Shown here piece by piece: positions 58,758 through 64,000 of a DNA stretch of 64,000 nt. The first letter of the stretch is position 1; each line of letters starts with the position of its first letter. Origin of the DNA: Phaeovulum molybdatiresistens. GTDB taxonomy: Bacteria > Pseudomonadota > Alphaproteobacteria > Rhodobacterales > Rhodobacteraceae. The notes beneath the pieces were generated by a model, which ran no database searches, was not told where the DNA came from, and saw only the letters and a program-made list of their open reading frames with translations. The DNA is taken from assembly GCF_023544865.1 (NCBI RefSeq), contig NZ_JAMJFX010000002.1, positions 1-64,000 on the forward strand. Reading direction: 5' to 3'. A program made the position numbers and the translations under genes.

Positions 58758-59417
58758 TCAGCGCGACCCTTCCGTCAGGCGGCGTTTGACATAGGCCTGC
58801 ACGGTGTCGATCATCGGCTTCATATGCGCCTCATCATCCTTGAAGAAATGGTCCGCGCCCTCGACCTCTTCATGGGTGATGGTGATGCCCTTCTGCTCGC
58901 GCAGCTTGGCCACCAGCGTTGCCGTGTCCTTGGGCGGGGCCACGCGGTCGGCGGTGCCGTTGATGACCAGCCCCGAAGACGGGCAGGGCGCCAGGAAGCT
59001 GAAATCATACATGTTCGCCGGCGGCGCGACCGAGATGAAGCCGGTGATTTCCGGCCGCCGCATCAGAAGCTGCATGCCGATCCAGGCGCCGAAGGAAAAG
59101 CCCGCAACCCAGCAATGCTTGGAGTTGGGGTTCATCGCCTGCAGATAGTCCAGCGCCGAGGCGGCATCCGACAGCTCGCCAATGCCCTGGTCATATTCGC
59201 CCTGGCTGCGGCCCACGCCGCGGAAGTTGAAGCGCAGCACCGTGAAGCCCAGCCGGTGGAAGGCATAGTGCAGGTTATAGACGACGCGGTTGTTCATCGT
59301 GCCGCCGAACTGCGGATCGGGGTGCAGCACGATGGCGATCGGCGCATCGGGGGCGGCCTGCGGGTGGTAGCGGCCTTCAAGGCGACCTTCGGGTCCGGGG
59401 AAAATGACTTCGGGCAT
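58758..59417 (-). CDS. Alpha/beta-hydrolase (dienelactone-hydrolase-like)
   Basis: A 219-residue cytosolic hydrolase. PIAIVLHPDPQFGGTMNNRV is the oxyanion-hole strand. The nucleophile is Ser in CWVAGFSFGAWIGMQL (GxSxG), the acid is in GTADRVAPPKDTA, and the His is in VEGADHFFKDDEA. The substrate is unknown. ATG at 59417 gives the clean start MPEVIFPGPEGRLEG. It is divergent from iscR and shares its regulatory region. Confidence 0.85.
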   Translation of the reverse strand: MPEVIFPGPEGRLEGRYHPQAAPDAPIAIVLHPDPQFGGTMNNRVVYNLHYAFHRLGFTVLRFNFRGVGRSQGEYDQGIGELSDAASALDYLQAMNPNSKHCWVAGFSFGAWIGMQLLMRRPEITGFISVAPPANMYDFSFLAPCPSSGLVINGTADRVAPPKDTATLVAKLREQKGITITHEEVEGADHFFKDDEAHMKPMIDTVQAYVKRRLTEGSR

Positions 59418-59470
59418 GGATCTTGCCTGGTTCCTGTCGATCTGTCGCAGGTGGACGGGCGGGTCTAAAC

Positions 59471-59490
59471 TTGACGTAATCGCTCGGACA
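59471..59490. promoter_or_regulatory. Candidate IscR/Iron-Rhodo-type operator upstream of iscR
   Basis: TTGACGTAATCGCTCGGACA contains TGAC and TCGG words at the spacing I remember from the Iron-Rhodo-box proposed for suf genes in Rhodobacterales. It lies about 120 bases upstream of iscR and 54 upstream of the divergent hydrolase. TTGACG could also be a -35 element with a CATAGG-like -10. The match is from memory and not tested. Confidence 0.4.
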
Positions 59491-59612
59491 CCATAGGACG
59501 GGGCCATCTCCGGCGGGATGCCGGACATTCGGGTGCAAGTGAGTTAAGGGGCGAAGGGCGCGGCGTCAATGGCCGTGTCCGCTTTTGCTTTTCAGGGCCG
59601 GCGGAGGGTTGG

Positions 59613-60071
59613 ATGAAGCTTTCGACCAAGGGACGCTACGCGATGGTGGCGCTGGTGGATCTGGCGATCGCGGGCGCGGGGCAGATGACCTCGTTGTCCG
59701 AAATCTCGCGCCGGCAGGATATTTCCCTGCCTTATCTGGAACAGCTGTTCGTGCGGCTGCGGCGCGCCGGGCTGGTGGCCAGTGTGCGCGGCCCGGGCGG
59801 TGGCTATCGGCTTGCGCGCCCGCCCGAGGAGATCCGGATTTCCGAGATTTTCGAGGCGGTGGATGAAACCGTCAGCGCGCTGCATGTGGGCGCGGGCGCC
59901 TCGGGCGGGGTGTCGGGCAGCCGGGCGCAGTCCTTGTCGAACCGGCTGTGGGAAAGCCTGAGCGCGCAGGTCTTTGTCTTTCTGCACCAGACCACGCTGG
60001 CCGATGTGGCGCGCAATGGGCTGAAGCCCTGTCCGGCGGTGCCTTCGTTGTTTTCGGTGGTCGACGAATGA
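59613..60071 (+). CDS. iscR: Rrf2-family Fe-S regulator IscR (single-cysteine type)
   Basis: A 152-residue winged-helix repressor of Fe-S genes. MKLSTKGRYAMVALVDLAIA and ISLPYLEQLFVRLRRAGLVA followed by SVRGPGGGYRLARP are the Rrf2 signatures. The three cluster cysteines of E. coli IscR (around residues 92-104) are absent: the loop reads LHVGAGASGGVSGSRAQSLS. The only cysteine is Cys140 in GLKPCPAVPSLF. A single-cysteine IscR has been reported for Rhodobacter sphaeroides, so this is the lineage type. It heads the suf operon. Confidence 0.9.
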   Translation: MKLSTKGRYAMVALVDLAIAGAGQMTSLSEISRRQDISLPYLEQLFVRLRRAGLVASVRGPGGGYRLARPPEEIRISEIFEAVDETVSALHVGAGASGGVSGSRAQSLSNRLWESLSAQVFVFLHQTTLADVARNGLKPCPAVPSLFSVVDE

Positions 60072-60120
60072 GCGCGGCGGGCATCATCCCAGGGCGGCGC
60101 GCGGGTGGGGGCGGCGGGAC

Positions 60121-60152
60121 GCTCCGCGGGGAGTATTTGGGCCAAGAAGAAG
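60121..60152. repeat. Partial palindromic element (copy I) between iscR and the desulfurase gene
   Basis: GAGTATTTGGGCCAAGAAGA with flanking CGCGGG matches one arm of the CAAGAAGAA-type elements; no complementary arm or GC hairpin follows. It looks like a half-copy or decayed remnant inside the suf operon. Confidence 0.6.
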
Positions 60153-60177
60153 CCGCAGGCGCGTGGATGGGCGGCTG

Positions 60178-61239
60178 ATGGCGGGGCGGCTTTATCTGGA
60201 CTGGAATGCCACCACGCCGCTGCGGCCGCAGGCGCGCGCGGCGATGATTGCGGCGATGGATGTGGTGGGCAATCCGTCCTCGGTCCATGCCGAGGGGCGG
60301 GCGGCGCGGGCGCTGATGGAAAAGGCGCGCGCGCAGGTCGCCGCGGCGCTGGGGGCCGAGGGGCAGGATGTGATCTTCACCTCGGGCGCGACCGAGGCGG
60401 CGGCGCTGGCCTGTGCGGGGCGGGGGCTGCATTGTGGCGCGGTGGAACATGATGCGGTTCTGGCCTGGTGCGCGGCGGATCTGGCGGTGGACCGGCAGGG
60501 GCGGGTGGCGGTGACCGATCCGGGCCGCACCGCGCTGCAACTGGCCAATTCCGAGACCGGCGTGATCCAGAGCCTGCCCGAGGGGCTGGCGGTGTCGGAT
60601 CTGACGCAGGCCTTTGGCAAGGTTCCGCTGGCGTTCAACTGGCTGGGGGTGACGGCGGGGCTGATTTCGGCGCATAAGCTGGGCGGGCCCAAGGGCGTAG
60701 GTGCGCTGGTGGTGCGGCGCGGCACGGATGTGGCGGCACAGCTGCGCGGCGGCGGGCAGGAAATGGGCCGGCGCGCGGGCACCGAAAACCTGATCGGCAT
60801 CGCGGGCTTTGGCGCCGCGGCCGAGGCGGCGGCGCAGGATCTGGCGCAGGGCGTCTGGGCCGAGGTGGTTGAAATTAGAAAAATTCTAAAAATGGCTCTG
60901 GAAGACGCCGCCGAAGATGTTATCTTTCCGGGGTGGGAGATATCGGGAGATGGGCCTGGGCTTTTGCCCAACACATTGTCGGTGCTGACCCCGGGCTGGA
61001 AGGGCGAGACGCAGGTGATGCGGCTGGATCTTGCCGGTTTTGCGGTGTCGGCGGGCTCGGCCTGTTCGTCGGGCAAGGTACGGGCAAGCCGTGTACTGGT
61101 GGCGATGGGGTATGATGAAGCGCAGGCGGGTTCGGCGATCCGCGTGTCGATCGGACCGGGGGTGGGGCGCGAGGATGTCTTGCGCTTTGCCGATGCCTAT
61201 GGGGCCGCGCTGAGGCGGCACCGGGCGCGGATGGTCTGA
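60178..61239 (+). CDS. Cysteine desulfurase (NifS/IscS class)
   Basis: A 353-residue PLP enzyme delivering sulfur to the Suf system. LYLDWNATTPLRPQARAAMI opens the fold, FTSGATEAAALAC holds the phosphate loop and AVEHDAVL the ring-stacking His91. The PLP lysine is Lys167 in ISAHKLGGPKGVGALV, followed by GGGQEMGRRAGTEN. The mobile catalytic Cys296 is in SAGSACSSGKVRAS. It is shorter than E. coli IscS. The ATG at 60163 is an alternative start five codons upstream. Confidence 0.92.
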   Translation: MAGRLYLDWNATTPLRPQARAAMIAAMDVVGNPSSVHAEGRAARALMEKARAQVAAALGAEGQDVIFTSGATEAAALACAGRGLHCGAVEHDAVLAWCAADLAVDRQGRVAVTDPGRTALQLANSETGVIQSLPEGLAVSDLTQAFGKVPLAFNWLGVTAGLISAHKLGGPKGVGALVVRRGTDVAAQLRGGGQEMGRRAGTENLIGIAGFGAAAEAAAQDLAQGVWAEVVEIRKILKMALEDAAEDVIFPGWEISGDGPGLLPNTLSVLTPGWKGETQVMRLDLAGFAVSAGSACSSGKVRASRVLVAMGYDEAQAGSAIRVSIGPGVGREDVLRFADAYGAALRRHRARMV

Positions 61240-61269
61240 ACGCGGGTTCCGCAGGAAGGATGAACGGAA

Positions 61270-62793
61270 GTGACGCAGGTGGATCAGGAACTGGAAGTCC
61301 GTGAGGGCGTGGACCGCGAAACGGTCGAGACTGTCCAGAACATGGGCAGCTACAAATACGGTTGGGAAACCGAGATCGAGATGGAATACGCCCCCAAGGG
61401 CGTGAACGAGGATATCGTTCGGCTGATCTCGGAGAAGAACGGCGAGCCGGAATGGATGACCGAATGGCGGCTGCAGGCGTTCCGGCGCTGGCAGACGATG
61501 GAAGAGCCGCGTTGGGCGATGCTTAACTATCCCGCGATCGACTACCAGGATCAGTATTACTACGCCAAGCCGAAAAGCATGGCCGAAAAGCCCAAAAGCC
61601 TGGATGAGGTCGATCCCAAGCTGCTGGCCACCTATGAAAAGCTGGGCATTCCGCTGAAGGAACAGATGATCCTGGCTGGGATCGAGGGGGCCGAGGGGAT
61701 CGCGGCCGATGCGCGCAAGGTCGCGGTGGATGCGGTCTTTGACTCGGTGTCGCTGGGCACGACCTTCAAGGACGAACTGGCCAAGGCGGGCGTGATCTTC
61801 TGTTCTATTTCCGAGGCGATCAAGGAACATCCCGAACTGGTGAAGAAATATCTGGGCAGCGTCGTGCCGCAGACCGACAATTTCTTTGCCACGCTGAATT
61901 CGGCTGTGTTTTCCGACGGGTCCTTTGTCTACATCCCGCCGGGTGTGCGCTGCCCGATGGAGCTGTCGACCTATTTCCGGATCAATGCCGAAAACACCGG
62001 ACAGTTCGAACGCACGCTGATCATCGCCGACAAGGGCAGCTATGTCAGCTACCTGGAAGGCTGCACCGCGCCCAAGCGCGAGACCCATCAGCTGCATGCC
62101 GCAGTGGTGGAAATCGTCATCCTTGAGGATGCCGAGGTGAAATATTCCACCGTCCAGAACTGGTATCCGGGCGATGAGGAAGGCCGCGGCGGCATCTACA
62201 ACTTTGTCACCAAGCGCGCCGATTGCCGGGGCGACCGGGCCAAGGTGATGTGGACGCAGGTGGAAACCGGATCGGCGATCACCTGGAAATACCCCAGCTG
62301 CATCCTGCGCGGCGAGGGCAGCCAGGGCGAGTTCTATTCGATCGCCATCGCCAACAACTGCCAGCAGGCCGATACCGGGACCAAGATGATCCATCTTGGC
62401 AAGAACACCCGGTCGCGCATTGTTTCCAAAGGGATTTCTGCAGGACGCGCGCAGAACACCTATCGCGGTCTGGTGACGATGCATCCCAAGGCCAAGAACA
62501 GCCGCAACTACACCCAGTGCGACAGCCTGCTGATCGGCGATCAATGCGGCGCGCATACGGTGCCCTATATCGAGGTCAAGAACAACTCGAGCCGGGTCGA
62601 GCATGAGGCGACGACATCCAAGGTGGATGACGATCAGCTGTTCTATTGCCGCGCCCGCGGCATGGATGAGGAAGAGGCGGTGGCGCTGGTGGTCAACGGC
62701 TTCTGCCGCGAAGTGCTGCAGGCGCTGCCGATGGAATTCGCCATGGAGGCGCAAAGCCTTGTCGCGATCAGCCTTGAAGGCTCGGTCGGGTAA
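61270..62793 (+). CDS. sufB: Fe-S cluster assembly protein SufB
   Basis: A 507-residue scaffold subunit of the SufBCD complex. It starts at GTG 61270 with GGAA upstream. Conserved stretches include [60 protein letters not shown] and [20 protein letters not shown], and [20 protein letters not shown] holds late cysteines. It is full-length with no frameshift and lies 30 bases after the desulfurase gene. Confidence 0.96.
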   Translation: MTQVDQELEVREGVDRETVETVQNMGSYKYGWETEIEMEYAPKGVNEDIVRLISEKNGEPEWMTEWRLQAFRRWQTMEEPRWAMLNYPAIDYQDQYYYAKPKSMAEKPKSLDEVDPKLLATYEKLGIPLKEQMILAGIEGAEGIAADARKVAVDAVFDSVSLGTTFKDELAKAGVIFCSISEAIKEHPELVKKYLGSVVPQTDNFFATLNSAVFSDGSFVYIPPGVRCPMELSTYFRINAENTGQFERTLIIADKGSYVSYLEGCTAPKRETHQLHAAVVEIVILEDAEVKYSTVQNWYPGDEEGRGGIYNFVTKRADCRGDRAKVMWTQVETGSAITWKYPSCILRGEGSQGEFYSIAIANNCQQADTGTKMIHLGKNTRSRIVSKGISAGRAQNTYRGLVTMHPKAKNSRNYTQCDSLLIGDQCGAHTVPYIEVKNNSSRVEHEATTSKVDDDQLFYCRARGMDEEEAVALVVNGFCREVLQALPMEFAMEAQSLVAISLEGSVG

Positions 62794-62811
62794 CGGATAC
62801 GGGATAGAGAA

Positions 62812-63567
62812 ATGTTGGAAATCAAGAACCTGCACGTCAAACTTGAAGACGAAGACAAGCAGATCCTGAAAGGGGTCAACCTGACGGTGGAACCGGGCAA
62901 GGTGCATGCGATCATGGGGCCGAACGGGTCGGGCAAATCGACGCTGTCCTATGTTCTGTCGGGCCGCGACGGCTATGAGGTGACCGAGGGCAGCGCGACG
63001 CTGGAAGGCGCCGACCTGCTGGAGATGGAGCCCGAGGAACGTGCCGCGGCGGGCCTGTTCCTGGCGTTTCAGTATCCGGTGGAAATTCCGGGCGTGGGCA
63101 ACATGACCTTCCTGCGCACCGCGGTGAACGCGCAGCGCAAGGCACGCGGGCAGGACGAACTGTCGGCGGGCGAGTTCCTGAAGGTGGTGCGCGAAAAGGC
63201 CAAGACGCTGAAGATCGACGCCGAGATGCTGAAGCGGCCGGTGAACGTGGGCTTCTCGGGCGGGGAAAAGAAGCGCAACGAGATCCTGCAAATGGCGATG
63301 CTGGAACCGAAGATGTGCATCCTGGATGAAACCGATTCCGGGCTGGACGTTGACGCGATGAAGCTGGTGGCCGATGGCGTGAACGCGCTGCGCGATGCGG
63401 GGCGGTCCTTCCTGGTTATCACGCATTATCAACGGCTTCTGGATCACATCAAACCCGATGTGGTGCATATCATGGCCGATGGCCGCATCATCCGCACCGG
63501 CGGGCCGGAACTGGCGCTGGAGGTCGAACAGAACGGCTATGCCGACATCCTGGCGGAGGCGCAGTGA
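62812..63567 (+). CDS. sufC: Suf complex ATPase SufC
   Basis: A 251-residue ABC-type ATPase. Walker A is IMGPNGSGKSTLSYVLSGRD, then LFLAFQYPVEIPGVGNMTFL (Q-loop). The signature is GFSGGEKKRNEILQMAMLEP and Walker B MCILDETDSGLDVDAMKLV, with the switch His in LVITHYQRLLDHI. Its stop overlaps the sufD start (TGATG). Confidence 0.97.
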   Translation: MLEIKNLHVKLEDEDKQILKGVNLTVEPGKVHAIMGPNGSGKSTLSYVLSGRDGYEVTEGSATLEGADLLEMEPEERAAAGLFLAFQYPVEIPGVGNMTFLRTAVNAQRKARGQDELSAGEFLKVVREKAKTLKIDAEMLKRPVNVGFSGGEKKRNEILQMAMLEPKMCILDETDSGLDVDAMKLVADGVNALRDAGRSFLVITHYQRLLDHIKPDVVHIMADGRIIRTGGPELALEVEQNGYADILAEAQ

Positions 63568-64000
63568 TGGCGGCACCCCAGGCAAAGGCCAGCGCGCGGC
63601 TGGACGCGCTGCAAACGGGGCCGGGCTTTGGCGCGGCGCGGGCGGATGCGCTGGCGCGGTTGCGGGCGATGGGCCTGCCGGACCGGCGCGACGAATATTG
63701 GCGCTATACCGATCCGGCGACGCTGAACGTTCAGGCGGCGCCCGCCGCCCCGGTCTTTGATGCCAGCGATGAGGCGCCGCTGTTCGATGCGCTGGACCGG
63801 GTGAAGCTGGTCTTTGTCGATGGCGTCTTTGACCCGGCGGCATCCGATGATCCGGCGCTGGCCGGGGTTGAAATCCTGCGGTTGGCGGATGCGCCGGATA
63901 TTTCCTGGGCCAATGGGCTCTATGGCACGCTGGAAACCGCGGGTCAGACCCCGGTGGCGCGCCCCTTTGCGGCGTTGAACACGGCGGCGGCCACCGATGG
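63567..64000 (+). CDS. sufD: SufD (5' part, cut by window edge)
   Basis: The frame starts at ATG 63567, overlapping the sufC stop, and is open to the end of the window (about 144 residues). It begins MAAPQAKASARLDALQTGPG, then LPDRRDEYWRYTDPATL, the SufD-type 'R.E.WRYTD' entry motif. The beta-helix core of SufD would lie to the right. Confidence 0.88.
   Translation, partial: MAAPQAKASARLDALQTGPGFGAARADALARLRAMGLPDRRDEYWRYTDPATLNVQAAPAAPVFDASDEAPLFDALDRVKLVFVDGVFDPAASDDPALAGVEILRLADAPDISWANGLYGTLETAGQTPVARPFAALNTAAATD

Noticed and set aside
60886-63843. 985-codon open frame on the minus strand
   Set aside because: It is antisense to the end of the desulfurase gene, all of sufB and sufC and the start of sufD, which have clear family motifs. 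Long antisense frames are common in GC-rich DNA.

Overview
The window is chromosomal DNA of a high-GC alphaproteobacterium, almost certainly Rhodobacterales (Rhodobacter/Paracoccus/Roseobacter relatives). This rests on the gene families present: SciP next to CtrA, LpxI instead of LpxH, an IscR with a single cysteine, a DUF1127 protein, a corrinoid-linked MTHFR/methyltransferase pair, and a GTTC-N7-GTTC LexA-type box. No search was run. Almost all of the window is housekeeping sequence. I see no prophage, CRISPR array or intact insertion sequence.

Layout. (1) 1-1.3 kb: the end of an IclR-type regulator gene and about 800 bases of AT-richer sequence with no recognisable gene. (2) 1.3-16.9 kb: heme A synthase, M32 carboxypeptidase, a P450 paired with a membrane alpha/beta-hydrolase, a minus-strand run (M48 protease, DedA, small membrane protein, VWA protein, 54-aa membrane protein, DUF2927 lipoprotein), a three-gene one-carbon cluster (PF13769 protein, MTHFR, methyl-THF:corrinoid methyltransferase), Ppx/GppA, RlmE and an AraC regulator. 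(3) 17-30.3 kb: miaA, then the envelope-biogenesis run pyrH-frr-uppS-cdsA-dxr-rseP-(54-aa protein)-bamA-skp-fabZ-lpxA-lpxI-lpxB, which joins undecaprenyl, phospholipid, isoprenoid, outer-membrane-protein and lipid A synthesis. (4) 30.6-41 kb: mnmA, sciP, ctrA, ligA, recG, a small membrane-protein gene behind a LexA-type operator, an IscU-like scaffold, hisI, gluQ, trmFO and a DUF6614 protein. (5) 41-48.9 kb: gyrA, dsbB, a YqaA/DedA protein, a YpfJ-type zinc protein, tRNA-Leu(CAA), an RTX/Hint secreted protein and a small hypothetical. (6) 49-54.2 kb: DUF1127, a MocR regulator, a shrunken aldehyde-dehydrogenase-like ORF and a polyamine-type ABC transporter (potB-potC-potA) with no binding protein. 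(7) 54.3-64 kb: typA, an SMR transporter, a YitT protein, a secreted HExxH protein, an HD hydrolase, an alpha/beta-hydrolase and the suf operon (iscR, cysteine desulfurase, sufB, sufC, sufD), cut off at the right edge.

The most unusual content lies between genes. A family of related GC-rich palindromic elements occurs at about ten places, usually where convergent genes meet. A hairpin GGGGGCAGCGCCCCC is joined to a longer inverted repeat carrying an AAATA(T/C) core and either a CTTCTTCTTGG or a CTTCGGCTTTG arm. One copy lies in frame inside the membrane hydrolase gene and encodes about 19 residues just after the GHSSG region. Another supplies the last residues and the stop codon of the P450. 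The other leading observation is the 40-residue membrane protein directly downstream of recG, preceded by a GTTC-N7-GTTC box. It is a candidate SOS-induced membrane microprotein.
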